Assembly (NCBI RefSeq): GCF_000210295.1
Contig: NC_026739.1
Location: forward strand, 158,262 to 222,261
DNA length: 64,000 nucleotides
Origin: Trypanosoma brucei gambiense DAL972
Lineage: Eukaryota; Euglenozoa; Kinetoplastea; Trypanosomatida; Trypanosomatidae
Reading direction: 5' to 3'
Part shown: positions 41,700 through 60,897 of the stretch, piece after piece
How the letters are laid out: the number at the start of each line of letters is the position of its first letter
Position numbering within the stretch: position 1 is the stretch's first letter
Notes under the pieces: model-generated
Database searches by the model: none
What the model was told of the DNA's origin: nothing
What the model saw: only the letters and a program-made list of their open reading frames with translations
Program-made: the position numbers and the translations under genes

Positions 41700-44057
41700 C
41701 TATGATACTTCGGTGCTTTTAAAGCTCTCTTCCATGTTGGCCAGTTCTTGCTCTTGTTCCAAAAGCCACTCCATCCCGCCCTTTGAATTGAATTCTTCGT
41801 GTGCTTTTGCATACTTGGCCAACTCCTTTGAAAGCTTCTTTAGTTCCTTTTCCCCAACTACTTCACCACGTGAGTTACTGGTGGGGAGTCCAGTTTCCTC
41901 GTCGAAGGTGGCGTACACACTCCCGCTTTGCATCTTGAAGTAATCTTTCGGAGAGGATGTGTAATTCCTCCACTTTTCCACAAGCTTCTTCTTTGTCTCA
42001 ATTTGGTTCTGCAACTTCCTCCGCCTGTCGTTGGCCTGTTGCTCTCTCCGCTCAGAGATTTCCCGCAGCAAAACGGCTGGGTCGTCTCTCTTCCACGTGG
42101 TTGGCCCATTGGGACTGTCCTCTATTCGGATACCGGCCTGTGCAAGCCATTCGTCCCGGATAGCGTCACATAAGGGAAGAAAGTTTGCTGTTGTACCGCT
42201 AGCCTTAGCTTCACTACGTACTGAATCGCGGAAGCGAAGCAAAGCTTCCATCACAGGTACCAATTGGTCATCCGTTTGTCGTGTTTTTGTGAAACCAACC
42301 ATGTCATTCCCATCCACCACACCAAATACCTGTAGTATCCGGGTAACATAACGACCGACCTTGTGCACCAATGTGGCACTGGGGCGTTGTCCTGTGACAA
42401 GATACCGGTTTGTCTCGCTCACAAGTCCCATGATCGCTTCCATAGCGGTGGGGGTGTCAAAGTTGTTGCGCAATGCCGCGTCCACGGCGCTCTCGGTGGA
42501 AATCCAGGCCTCATTCAACTTGCGGTCGTGCTCATTGAAGCCCTGTATTTCTTTCAGTGTATCACTTCGAAGCACCATATCAACACTTCCAAAGAAAGAA
42601 CGCAAAACTCTTTCGCGCTCCTTTGCCTCGTCAATGCTTTGATCAGAGAAATTCATTGCCTTATTCCATTGGTTTGCAAGAAAAAGGAGCCGCATCGTAC
42701 GCGGAGTTACACCCAGGTCATCCAAAGCATGACGAATAGTAATGAAATTCTTCAGACTCTTGCTCATCTTCAGCCCTTTAATGTGTAGGTGACCGCAGTG
42801 CAAAAAATAGTTCACCCATTGATGTTGCATACTGTATGCTTCACTCTGTGCACACTCGTTGTCATGGTGTGGAAACTTCAGGTCGCATCCACCACTATGA
42901 ATATCCATATTTGTGCCGAGTATATCAGAGGCCATAACCGAGCACTCAATGTGCCAACCCGGTCTTCCGGCACCCCAAGGTGAAGGCCAGTGGGGTTCAC
43001 CAGGCTTTGAGAATTTCCACAGCGCGAAATCGTTGGGACTCCGCTTCTCACCGGCAACACATGCGGCAAGTGCGCCCTCACCTTCCGCCATTTCGGCTTC
43101 GGTCGTGTTGCATTCATCGCGCTCGCTTATGGGCTTTAGCTTTGGATAGTTGTGCCCCGCCCGTATGAAAGCGGTCGTATCAAAAAACACCGAAGTTTCG
43201 CCAGAATAGGCGAAACCGTTGTCCATAATCCTTTGAATAAAGTTGACCACTTGCGGAACATACTCTGTCACGCGCGTAATGACATCAGGATCCTTCACCC
43301 CGAGGCGCTTCATATCTTCAAAAAAAAGCCGCTCATAACGCCGTGCATGATCATCAAATATTTTTTGGTCGGTCACAGTGTGACCCTCGAGCTGGTCCAG
43401 CAGGTCACCGTTAATACCTGAGGCCGCATCAAACAGTTCGTCAAAGTCGCCAGCCTTAATAGCGCTTTGAATACGACCACTTGTGTCACTGAACTGTGTT
43501 TCCTTAAGTGCGAGTTCCATGATTTTCTCTTCCCTCTCCATCCGAACACGGCTAGAAGTACCCTCTGGCAGCGCTTGCGACAACTTTTCCCTCGTCTCCG
43601 AGAGGGCACGCGAAGCCGATCTCTGCGCTTCCACTGTAAATTTAACAAGTTTCTCCATATTACCACCCTCAAGAGTCACATCGCGAAAATGACGCAAAAG
43701 TGAAGAAACCCTCGCCCGCTTAATAATCTTATCGTCAATATCCGTAATATTCATCTGATAAATTACTTTATACCCAAAGAAATCTTCCATAATGCGCCGT
43801 AGGATATCAAAAGTAAGGTAAGCACGCGCATGGCCCATATGAGAGACATCATATACCGTTGGCCCACAAGTGTACCACCGCACCAACCGCCCCTCACGAG
43901 GTGCAAACTTCTCAAGGCACTCAGTCATGGAATTCAGAACACAAACATCATTGCCATCAACATTCAAAGGCGGATACCACGGCGGATGTCGAGAACGTTT
44001 CACAGGTTCACACACATTCAAACCATCTGCTAATAACAAAACGTCACTTTCCTTCAT
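41700..44057 (-). CDS. CARS: Cysteinyl-tRNA synthetase
   Basis: A class I aminoacyl-tRNA synthetase that charges tRNA-Cys. The HIGH-type motif is HMGH at residues 73-76, preceded by the zinc-site Cys in WYTCGPTVYDVS. The second zinc-site region is visible as WHIECSVMA, followed by IHSGGCDLKFPHHDNE, and KMSKS lies at 430-434. The C-terminal third carries a DALR-like helical domain and a charged Lys/Glu-rich tail. At 785 residues it is longer than bacterial enzymes (about 460) and close to other eukaryotic cytosolic forms. The frame extends upstream, but the first ATG is 44057. Trypanosomes generally use a single synthetase for cytosol and mitochondrion; the N-terminus does not look like a classic presequence. 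Confidence 0.95.
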   Translation of the reverse strand: MKESDVLLLADGLNVCEPVKRSRHPPWYPPLNVDGNDVCVLNSMTECLEKFAPREGRLVRWYTCGPTVYDVSHMGHARAYLTFDILRRIMEDFFGYKVIYQMNITDIDDKIIKRARVSSLLRHFRDVTLEGGNMEKLVKFTVEAQRSASRALSETREKLSQALPEGTSSRVRMEREEKIMELALKETQFSDTSGRIQSAIKAGDFDELFDAASGINGDLLDQLEGHTVTDQKIFDDHARRYERLFFEDMKRLGVKDPDVITRVTEYVPQVVNFIQRIMDNGFAYSGETSVFFDTTAFIRAGHNYPKLKPISERDECNTTEAEMAEGEGALAACVAGEKRSPNDFALWKFSKPGEPHWPSPWGAGRPGWHIECSVMASDILGTNMDIHSGGCDLKFPHHDNECAQSEAYSMQHQWVNYFLHCGHLHIKGLKMSKSLKNFITIRHALDDLGVTPRTMRLLFLANQWNKAMNFSDQSIDEAKERERVLRSFFGSVDMVLRSDTLKEIQGFNEHDRKLNEAWISTESAVDAALRNNFDTPTAMEAIMGLVSETNRYLVTGQRPSATLVHKVGRYVTRILQVFGVVDGNDMVGFTKTRQTDDQLVPVMEALLRFRDSVRSEAKASGTTANFLPLCDAIRDEWLAQAGIRIEDSPNGPTTWKRDDPAVLLREISERREQQANDRRRKLQNQIETKKKLVEKWRNYTSSPKDYFKMQSGSVYATFDEETGLPTSNSRGEVVGEKELKKLSKELAKYAKAHEEFNSKGGMEWLLEQEQELANMEESFKSTEVS

Positions 44058-44449
44058 CGCAAAGCTGCAATTAAAAGAAAACGAAGTTCTGAAAAAATAA
44101 CGTAAAGAAAAACGAAACGTTGTAAAAGATACAAACAACTAAAAAAAGTAAAAAAAAAAGAACTAAAGCAAAAAAGGAAAGGAAAAAAGACAATAGCAAA
44201 CAAATAAAAAAACACACGCGTGGCTAAGACGGCATCAGCACTCACTGTACCGGAGCGCAGCACATTCTGCTATGCACATACCACACGCACATGCCCTCCA
44301 GGTGTATTACAGTTTCACTACACAGCCGCTCGCCGAAGAAGATAGAATTGAGGGGGAGTAAAAAGGGAAGGAAATTAAAAAAAAAACCAAGCAATAATGA
44401 ACGAGAAACACCAATCACAAGGTGAAGCGCAACCCAAGACCACGCCACC
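44058..44449. other. Spacer at the 3' end of the protease array
   Basis: About 390 bp. The part near 44060-44200 is A/G-rich on + and so pyrimidine-rich on the coding strand, suitable as the splice-acceptor tract of cysteinyl-tRNA synthetase. The array repeat begins near 44202, and 44202-44311 is shared with the right edge of the array. Confidence 0.65.
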
Positions 44450-46036
<1,587 letters not shown>

Positions 46037-46079
46037 CTATGCACATACCACACGCACATGCCCTCCAGGTGTATTACAG

Positions 46080-46853
46080 CTCCAAGATATAGCATCCTGT
46101 GTGGGATGTTTTATTTTCTTTTTTAATAAAAAAATTTTGATGTTTTTGTTTATTTTTATTTTTATTGATGCTGCCTTTTTTATTGTTATTTGAAGAGAAG
46201 AAAATTACTTTTTATTGGATATTAATATATATATATATATATTAGGTTTTTTCTATTTTTAGGATATATATATTTTTTCTCCTTTTTTTGTGTAAAGCAG
46301 GAGTGACGGTGTCTATTTGTGTTATGCTTATGCGTGGTAGCGTTGTTGATGTCGAATTTTTTTTTGTGGCCTTATATATATATATATATATATTAGTTGT
46401 CTAATAAATTATGTATAACTTTTTGTATTTGGTGATTACCTTTTTACTTTGAGAGATGCGTTGGTTCTCTCTCTATTTTTTTAAGTGTTATAAAAATTGT
46501 GTATATCCTTATGTTTAATACTTTGTAAAATTAGATTGTCTTTCTATGATGAAGGGGCATCTGAGAGGGGCCTACTTTTAATTCGTGCCAGTGTGTTCCA
46601 GAGAACGGTGTAAGCTAAGTGTGTTGTGTGTCTTAGATTGAGGTGCATGATGGAAAAGATGATGTATTGAGGTGTGTTGGTTAACAGTGATACAGAAGGG
46701 CTGTCAGTCTCAGGAAAGCAGTTTCTCGGGGGCGGGGAGGGGGAGTAGGCGATAGAAATAAGAAGCAATTAAAAAAATAAAAAATGTTAGCTTCACGACG
46801 GTACAGGCTCGATTGATGCCCGTTTTCGATATCCAACATTACACATACTATTT
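46080..46853. repeat. Second copy of the array's right flank, cut by a gap
   Basis: These 774 bp match 53753-54534 (782 bp) except for four fewer TA units in the run at 46373-46392 and two substitutions near 46200-46220. The match ends exactly where the N run starts. It contains no gene: TA runs and T-rich sequence only. It is probably a contig end from a collapsed or alternative assembly of the array. Confidence 0.85.
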
Positions 46854-46953
46854 NNNNNNNNNNNNNNNNNNNNNNNNNNNNNNNNNNNNNNNNNNNNNNN
46901 NNNNNNNNNNNNNNNNNNNNNNNNNNNNNNNNNNNNNNNNNNNNNNNNNNNNN
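46854..46953. other. Assembly gap, 100 N
   Basis: Exactly 100 N, a conventional gap of unknown size, inside the protease array. Confidence 0.99.
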
Positions 46954-47799
<846 letters not shown>

Positions 47800-48026
47800 C
47801 TAAGACGGCATCAGCACTCACTGTACCGGAGCGCAGCACATTCTGCTATGCACATACCACACGCACATGCCCTCCAGGTGTATTACAGTTTCACTACACA
47901 GCCGCTCGCCGAAGAAGATAGAATTGAGGGGGAGTAAAAAGGGAAGGAAATTAAAAAAAAAAACCAAGCAATAATGAACGAGAAACACCAATCACAAGGT
48001 GAAGCGCAACCCAAGACCACGCCACC

Positions 48027-51009
<2,983 letters not shown>

Positions 51010-51109
51010 NNNNNNNNNNNNNNNNNNNNNNNNNNNNNNNNNNNNNNNNNNNNNNNNNNNNNNNNNNNNNNNNNNNNNNNNNNNNNNNNNNNNNNNNNNN
51101 NNNNNNNNN
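51010..51109. other. Assembly gap, 100 N
   Basis: Exactly 100 N between copy 4 and copy 5. The flanking contig ends overlap in gene coordinates (copy 4 begins at residue 46, copy 5 ends at residue 201), so the real gap may be negative. Confidence 0.99.
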
Positions 51110-51944
<835 letters not shown>

Positions 51945-52125
51945 CTATGCACATACCACACGCACATGCCCTCCAGGTGTATTACAGTTTCACTACACAG
52001 CCGCTCGCCGAAGAAGATAGAATTGAGGGGGAGTAAAAAGGGAAGGAAATTAAAAAAAAAAACCAAGCAATAATGAACGAGAAACACCAATCACAAGGTG
52101 AAGCGCAACCCAAGACCACGCCACC

Positions 52126-54630
<2,505 letters not shown>

Positions 54631-57345
54631 CTATTTTCTGTGGAGTGAGAACGCGAAGTAAGGGGGGTAGTTGTCAAAAACCTCAACGGTGCGTGGGGGG
54701 ACGAACCGTAGCGTCGCAAATGGTGTCAATTCCCTGTGACTTCCCATTGTTTCAACTTTGCAAATCTTCTTTTCCTCGCCTTCTCCATCTCCCTGGCCCA
54801 CATTCTCTCCTCGCTGCTGTTTGCTTCGCCGCAGACTGAGGCGCCGAGGCGGGCCTCTTTCAAGTCCGTGGGTAGGAGGTGATTCAGAAGCTTCGACACC
54901 GCTGCTGTCTACATCCACACTTTGGCCCTGTTTCTTCACTAAACGTACCGAAGGAGAGGTACGAAATGACCTCTCGGCACGTTCGACAAGTTTCCAGAAA
55001 CCACTACAGAATTGTCCCGGGATGACCGTGTCTCCCAAGACACAAACTTTGAAAACCTCCCACCACCCCGCGCCGCTGCTGGCATTGGCAGCTCCATCAT
55101 AAGGCGCGGCACCAGTTGCAGCGCTACGGTCGCTCTTTCTCTCCTTTTGGCGTTGGACAAGCGTAGCAAAGAGGCCTATGGCAACAAGCAAAGATTGATG
55201 TTGCTGATGCTCGGGCATAAGGCAGAGGGCAAAACCCGAGGCCCGCAGACATCGGACGACTGGCCAAGGTGTAGCAAGAGCTAAATCAATTGCATTTGAT
55301 GTTGCTTCGACTGCCCATGCATCAACCACTGGAAATATGTCACGTGGGAGAGTGCTGCATAGTAGTAGAGCCTCGAGTTGGAGATGCAGTGCACACTCAA
55401 TAAGGCACTCGAGTTCTTCCTCACTTCGGCTGAAGAATGCAGAACAGGGAGCGCCCAAAGTGTCCCCACAACTTGCGGCATCTGTTGTAAAGCGTGAGAC
55501 TGGGTAATGTGCATTGGTATTTGATTTCTCAACTCTTGATAAGTGCCCGTTTGATTTTCTCTCGTGGACAGATTGTTGCTTTGTGAATAACCCACGGCAT
55601 CCAATGAGTCGGCGGGCGGTTGTGGACAGGGTAAACGTAATTGCTGCCAAGGGATCACGACCGACGGACGCTCGTGAGCCTCGCTGCAATGGCACGGTAA
55701 AAAGGGTGGGGCCTTGCTGTTGCTCTTGCTGGTGTATTGGGGCCCGCCGATTGTTATTATTTGCCGCTGCCGTTGTGGTTGGTGGTAACAATTCAACGAT
55801 GCGCCGCGATTCAGCAACATCTATGCGTACGAAGCTACATGTCGCAGCGCACATAGCACTCCAGTACCGCAACGGTGAAGTTCCTCCCGCATGAAGAGAG
55901 CCGTGCACAGCATGCCGTCTCGCTCTACCTACCCACTTTTCTTGAAGTCTTTCATCGCCTTGTGAGCTTCCGCTTGTCCGAGGAAGAAGGGGTAACACGT
56001 CGTTTGACCCCATGTGTGCTTCATCAAGCAAACGAACAACCAAAACTATGTCTCCAGCACCCTGTGAAGTTGGAGGTGATGAGGGCATCCGCAGCACAAC
56101 GCCTGAACAAGAAACTACGCATGAGTAGAAGTCCCCTTCTTGAGTGGATTTTCCCGCGCCCCTGTACCCGGTAAGAGCCCGCGGAAGCCAAACGCCCACG
56201 CGTGACCCACGTCCAATCAGGTTGAAGTTTAACAGAAAAAACGGTGGGGGAAGTCGAAGTTGATACGGCTGCTGCTGTTGTGCTTCCTCAACTAGCAGGC
56301 AGCACAGTATACTGCAGAATGCCTTGAGGTGTGAGGAAAACCGCGGATCCATTTGCACAAGGTTGTGAAGGTGAGGAATGCTCTCAATGAGTGTCGCGTT
56401 TCCCACTAGTGCCACAATCTTAATTGCACAGGAGAAGTAATATGCGCGAGCGAACCGTTTCCCGCACTTGTCAACTGTGGCAAACCAATCACCCAATAGA
56501 CCAGTGGCGGCACGTTGCACTTGAGTGCGCTCCTTAGACCGTATGTGAAAAGCTGAAGGGGCACCGCAAACATTGCCGAGCTCAGCCTTCTCAGTAACCT
56601 TCTCATCACTATGAACAAAACTCGTCTTATTGTCGTCACCACCTTCCTCACTATCAGTGGCCGCAGGAATTTCATGTAACTGCAGGAACCACAAAACAGC
56701 CTCCACCCAAGAGGAATTTGTTCCTGCTCCCGCAGTCGGACCAGGCGTCTCTAGTATTTCACCCCCTTGCTTTCCGGGGGACCACTCCTTAGCCCACAGC
56801 GAACCGCTGTGAAAAAGAAGGGCAAGAAAGAGTTGATCAGACCCTAGTAGATGCCTCCAAATTTCAATACAGCGCCTCCACCGCTGGGCGCTGCTGCAAG
56901 CAGAACTGCCCTTATTACTAAAAGACGTAGCATTAAGCGATGCTTTTGTGCTGCACACTCCGTTACCATCATTCTCATGTTCGCGCTGAGCCGTCAACAA
57001 CTTCTCCTCAGCTTCAACCTCCGCCTTCACCTCTGCTCCTTCGTATGTGGTTGTGTCGGCTTCCCAATCATCGTTTTCCACTACTTCTCCTACAAGGTGC
57101 TTGACAAGTGTCGGTAGGAGCCTTTCAAGTGCTCGGGACATATCCAAACCCACACCGCACCCCTCTGCGCTCTGTTTCCCGAGTCGTAGCCTCACACTTA
57201 GTTTTCCTGCTTTCCCGCTTTTGTTTTCTTTTTGACCTTCCGTGCTATTGTTACTGCTATTTCGCCCATTGCGGTGTTCATGTTGATGAGAGCGTGAGTA
57301 ATGAAAGAGGACGTGCGTGGGAAAAAATGCCGATGACAAATACAT
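54631..57345 (-). CDS. Hypothetical protein, 904 aa
   Basis: I do not recognise this protein. The first ATG is at 57345; Met at about residue 69 (MSRALERLLPTLVKHLV) is an alternative start, because the first 68 residues are polar low-complexity sequence. The body alternates helical hydrophobic segments (for example IKIVALVGNATLIESIPHLH, FCSILCCLLVEEAQ) with acidic and Gln/Asn-rich inserts, giving a helical-repeat impression without clear transmembrane helices. The C-terminal 80 residues begin basic and end in a compact FVPPRTVEVFDNYPPYFAF block. No catalytic motif is visible. Confidence 0.75.
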   Translation of the reverse strand: MYLSSAFFPTHVLFHYSRSHQHEHRNGRNSSNNSTEGQKENKSGKAGKLSVRLRLGKQSAEGCGVGLDMSRALERLLPTLVKHLVGEVVENDDWEADTTTYEGAEVKAEVEAEEKLLTAQREHENDGNGVCSTKASLNATSFSNKGSSACSSAQRWRRCIEIWRHLLGSDQLFLALLFHSGSLWAKEWSPGKQGGEILETPGPTAGAGTNSSWVEAVLWFLQLHEIPAATDSEEGGDDNKTSFVHSDEKVTEKAELGNVCGAPSAFHIRSKERTQVQRAATGLLGDWFATVDKCGKRFARAYYFSCAIKIVALVGNATLIESIPHLHNLVQMDPRFSSHLKAFCSILCCLLVEEAQQQQPYQLRLPPPFFLLNFNLIGRGSRVGVWLPRALTGYRGAGKSTQEGDFYSCVVSCSGVVLRMPSSPPTSQGAGDIVLVVRLLDEAHMGSNDVLPLLPRTSGSSQGDERLQEKWVGRARRHAVHGSLHAGGTSPLRYWSAMCAATCSFVRIDVAESRRIVELLPPTTTAAANNNNRRAPIHQQEQQQGPTLFTVPLQRGSRASVGRDPLAAITFTLSTTARRLIGCRGLFTKQQSVHERKSNGHLSRVEKSNTNAHYPVSRFTTDAASCGDTLGAPCSAFFSRSEEELECLIECALHLQLEALLLCSTLPRDIFPVVDAWAVEATSNAIDLALATPWPVVRCLRASGFALCLMPEHQQHQSLLVAIGLFATLVQRQKERKSDRSAATGAAPYDGAANASSGAGWWEVFKVCVLGDTVIPGQFCSGFWKLVERAERSFRTSPSVRLVKKQGQSVDVDSSGVEASESPPTHGLERGPPRRLSLRRSKQQRGENVGQGDGEGEEKKICKVETMGSHRELTPFATLRFVPPRTVEVFDNYPPYFAFSLHRK

Positions 57346-57805
57346 TTAGTTTGTGATTGGAGGGAGATGAAGGAATGAAACGAAGCAGAGGCTGTGGGAA
57401 CGTGCGAATATATTTCGCAACCACAAAGTCATTCGCAGAGTTCAGCCGAGGACGCGTCTCTCTCTCTCTCTCACACACACAGACACACACACAGTTTCTT
57501 CATTCAGTTCCCGTCCACAGAGAATAGCTCGAAAAGAAGAACCACTCTCTTGGTCACCGCACCGTGCCCCCAAAGAAAATCAAAGAAAAAGAAAAAAACA
57601 ACAACTCCAATAGTAGTATTGTATTCATTTTCCCTTGCGCGGACAACTAGTACCACAACAAACTTATAGAATCCATCGCCGCAAAGTCTCCAAACACTCT
57701 CGACCCAACAACACGTGATCACGGCACATTAATGGTTCACACCAGTCCCAGCACTTTTTTTTTTTTGGCGTGACACGTCGTAGGTACCACACCATAGTTC
57801 GCGCC
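57346..57805. other. Spacer, 3' flank of glyoxalase II
   Basis: 460 bp with (TC)n running into (AC)n near 57451-57490 and a T12 run near 57754-57766. It should hold the splice acceptor of the 904-aa gene. No gene seen. Confidence 0.6.
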
Positions 57806-58696
57806 TTACGGACACGTATTATAGAGGAAGTCCATCAATTTCACGGCGGTTTCGCCCTTATTCATAACACGCACGAATGCTTCATCGCATGTACGGAGAA
57901 AGAGATTCTGTCGTTTCTCCTCCGCGAGTGTACTTGGCACAGTTGGAACGTTGCCTGCAACACTCTCTGTGTAACGGCGCAATTGCGCCTCAACAAATGA
58001 TACATCGGGATGTGAAGCGGGGAGAGCATCACGCGAGAAACGAAGAAAATTGACGGTATACTCGTGCCCAGGGAATATATACGTATGATTGTCTCGTTTT
58101 TGCACATCCGTCGCATCACACGCACTGCTCTCACAGGCACCGTTAAGATTGTACACCTTCCGCAGGGCGTTACACATAAGTACGGCGTCGCCCTCAAAAA
58201 AGGCACCAATGCCACCGACAAACATTGTATCACCGGTGAAGAGTGCAATACCATTCTCCGCCTTTTGCGGGTGGTACACCTTGTATAGAACGTGACCACT
58301 TGTGTGACATGGGGCGTCCAGCACATCTACCTTTAATTCCCCAATAGAGAAGTGATCACCTTCACGGACCTTTTCTGTGACACCTGGTATGGGTTCGTTC
58401 GCACCGCCGATAATACGGAATGCCCCCGTAGCATTCAGCTTTTTCTGAAGGCTGATGTTTCCACCCGAATGATCGTGGTGTTTATGAGTGGAAAGGATTG
58501 TACGAAGATCGGTCGTGCGGTCGACGCCACCGAGGCGCCGTACATAATCAATTACTGGGTCGATGTCCGCTGAAACGTCGACGGCAGCCAGTGTGTTTGT
58601 TGCCTTGTCGTGAATGACATACGAGTAGTTATCCTTCAATACAGGTATTACTGCCACAGTAAAGGCAGTCCCGATGCTCTTCACTACAACTTCCAT
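57806..58696 (-). CDS. GLX2: Glyoxalase II (trypanothione-type)
   Basis: A metallo-beta-lactamase-fold thioesterase that hydrolyses S-lactoyl-thiol to lactate and free thiol, the second step of methylglyoxal detoxification. The THxHxDH metal motif is THKHHDH at residues 70-76; further metal ligands are visible as the His of CHTSGH, the Asp of FTGDTMF and the His of FPGHEY. The protein has 296 residues with no presequence. The C-terminus has Tyr292 and Cys295, spaced like the Leishmania residues (Tyr291, Cys294) reported to bind the spermidine part of trypanothione, which fits a trypanothione- rather than glutathione-dependent enzyme. Start is the ATG at 58696. Confidence 0.93.
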   Translation of the reverse strand: MEVVVKSIGTAFTVAVIPVLKDNYSYVIHDKATNTLAAVDVSADIDPVIDYVRRLGGVDRTTDLRTILSTHKHHDHSGGNISLQKKLNATGAFRIIGGANEPIPGVTEKVREGDHFSIGELKVDVLDAPCHTSGHVLYKVYHPQKAENGIALFTGDTMFVGGIGAFFEGDAVLMCNALRKVYNLNGACESSACDATDVQKRDNHTYIFPGHEYTVNFLRFSRDALPASHPDVSFVEAQLRRYTESVAGNVPTVPSTLAEEKRQNLFLRTCDEAFVRVMNKGETAVKLMDFLYNTCP

Positions 58697-59685
58697 TTTC
58701 GGTGGTGGCAGTCCACCTCAAAAATTGTTATCGAAGTTGTGAATAAACGGACAACCCCCCCCCTCCTCTTCAGTGTATAGCCTTTCTACCACCTTTTGCC
58801 CTGACTCTACAAATTGTGTTTGACAATATTGTATACGGAACCGTATTTAGCGCTTCACAGTGAGGACGCTACTGGCAACGATGGCGACGGTGGTTTTGAT
58901 AACCGATTTCAAGTGGGAACGGAGTAACGAATGCAAACCTTTTTTTTTCTTTCTTCTGTTCCTTGGTTACCGAATCCAGCGCCCTAACTCTCCACTGGGT
59001 CTGATGTTAAAACTAAAAACTCAAAACAGATGCTTTTCAGAACCTGATGGGTGTGTGTGAGGGGAGGGATGGGAGAAATAACTATGAAGGTTTTCGTCAG
59101 AGTGGAAAGTAACCAAACGAGTTTTGGTGAAGAAAGGTCTAGTAAATAAACAATTGAGGAGAGAGGGGGAGGGAAAAAAATACTACAACCATAACAATAA
59201 GCGAAGAGGCAAAAACATACGCCGCCAGCGCATATTCGACCATCAACGAGGGGATGTGTGGTGAATTTCCGTTACAACCAGATGATAGCGGAGGGAGAGA
59301 AAGGAGCAAATTTCTTTTCCCCTCTTTTTTTTTTCTACTATCGCCGCAAAAAAAAAAAAGAGAATGATAACAATCAGATCATCGGCGCCCACGAAACTTC
59401 TCAAACACACAGACGTGGATAACCCTCCACCAATATTGCATCACTACCCCTCTTTTTTTTTCCTTCCTTGCTGCACTCAATTTTGGCACCTCAAGCTCTC
59501 TCAACACCCTTGTTTTTTTTTCTCCACTTTCTTCCCCTCCTCCTCGCTTCTCTCCCCTGTTCCTTCCAGAACCAGTATCATTTTTGAGAGCCCGCACAAG
59601 GATGCATATAAAATAACCACATATTGCTTGTCCTTCCCTTCTCCATCTCTTTTTTTTCTTACCTTCACTTCAGAATACACACCAA
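58697..59685. other. Spacer between RPT3 and glyoxalase II
   Basis: About 990 bp without a supported gene. A coding-strand polypyrimidine tract at about 59157-59178 followed by AG at 59139 is one candidate acceptor for glyoxalase II, giving a 443-nt 5' UTR; a nearer site is possible. The right part, with T-rich runs on + (59328-59336, 59452-59462, 59512-59522), is the RPT3 3' flank. Confidence 0.55.
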
Positions 59686-60897
59686 CTACGAATAAAAATC
59701 ATATTGTTCATCACCCGTCTTGCGAGTGACCGTACGATAGGCACTTTCAATGTCTTTTGGTAGGACAACATATCTGTTCTTCCGCACCGCCAACATACCC
59801 GCCTCATGACAAATGGACTGGATATCTGCACCTGTAAGCCGTTCCGGTCGCGTGACAAATTCCTCCAAGTCAACCTCAGGTGAAAGGTTCATTCGAGATG
59901 TACAAACCTGGAAGACAAGCCGTTTCTGACGGCGATCGGGGTAGGGGAATTCGATCTTGCGATCAAGACGTCCAGGCCGAAGGATTGCGGGGTCCAGCGT
60001 ATCCCAGCGATTGGTCGCCATGATAACTTTCACGTTAGTTGTCTGATCAAAACCATCCATTTGGGCCAACAACTCAATTAACACCCGTTGAACCTCACGA
60101 TCAGCACCGGTTTGCGCATCAAAACGTTTGGTTGCAATGCTGTCAACCTCGTCTATAAAAATAATTGCCGGGGCATTTTCTCGTGCAAGTCGAAACACAT
60201 CACGCACCTTACGTGGACCCTCGCCAAGGTACTTCTGCACAAATTCCGAACCCACCACACTAATGAAGGCCGCATTCGTGTGATGTGCAACAGCTTTCAC
60301 AAGCATTGTTTTGCCGGTGCCGGGTGGGCCGTAGAGCAAAACGCCACGTGGAGGGTCGATTCCAATCTGGTCGTATAGTGAGGCATGTGTAAGAGGTAAC
60401 TCAACCGCTTCCCGAATTTCTTGTTTTTGCATGTCCAGCCCACCCACATCACTGTACGTCACGTTTGGCCTATCTTCTTTACGGAGAACGTGGACCGCCG
60501 AGTCTATTTCATTGGGAAGAATCTGGACGCAAGAATTGCTGCCCTTATGCAACCCCACACTTGCGCCAGGTTTCAGTTTTTCCTTGTCCAAGGTGCTTAA
60601 AATGCGTACATAGTAGTTGCTGCTCGAACTACCACCTACAATACCACGACCCGCCTCTACTGCCTCCACAAAAGTGCCAAGTACCAATGGGACAGCTTGA
60701 ATTCGTTTCACTTCCTGTTTGGCTGCGCTCTCCTCCTTTTGGAGATGGTGCGTTTCTGTTTTGCAGATCATCGTCTTGAGTTCAAGGTTTTGTATGCTTC
60801 GCACCAGCCGCTCATGTTCTTCATACAAACTCAACGTCGCCGCGGGGGTACCACCTGCAACTGCGGCATTTGTTGTTTGCGCTAAAAGTGAAGTCAT
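59686..60897 (-). CDS. RPT3: 26S proteasome regulatory ATPase RPT3
   Basis: An AAA+ subunit of the 19S base ring that unfolds substrates and opens the 20S gate. An N-terminal coiled coil (about residues 25-65) is followed by an OB domain and the AAA module: Walker A GPPGTGKT at 190-197, Walker B DEVD at 249-252, and the [13 protein letters not shown] pore/arginine region diagnostic of RPT3 among the six paralogues. The C-terminus FYS fits the HbYX motif that docks into 20S pockets. Trp298 in [10 protein letters not shown] replaces a residue that is usually Ala. The first ATG (60897) gives 403 residues; the frame extends five codons further only from a GTG. Confidence 0.95.
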   Translation of the reverse strand: MTSLLAQTTNAAVAGGTPAATLSLYEEHERLVRSIQNLELKTMICKTETHHLQKEESAAKQEVKRIQAVPLVLGTFVEAVEAGRGIVGGSSSSNYYVRILSTLDKEKLKPGASVGLHKGSNSCVQILPNEIDSAVHVLRKEDRPNVTYSDVGGLDMQKQEIREAVELPLTHASLYDQIGIDPPRGVLLYGPPGTGKTMLVKAVAHHTNAAFISVVGSEFVQKYLGEGPRKVRDVFRLARENAPAIIFIDEVDSIATKRFDAQTGADREVQRVLIELLAQMDGFDQTTNVKVIMATNRWDTLDPAILRPGRLDRKIEFPYPDRRQKRLVFQVCTSRMNLSPEVDLEEFVTRPERLTGADIQSICHEAGMLAVRKNRYVVLPKDIESAYRTVTRKTGDEQYDFYS

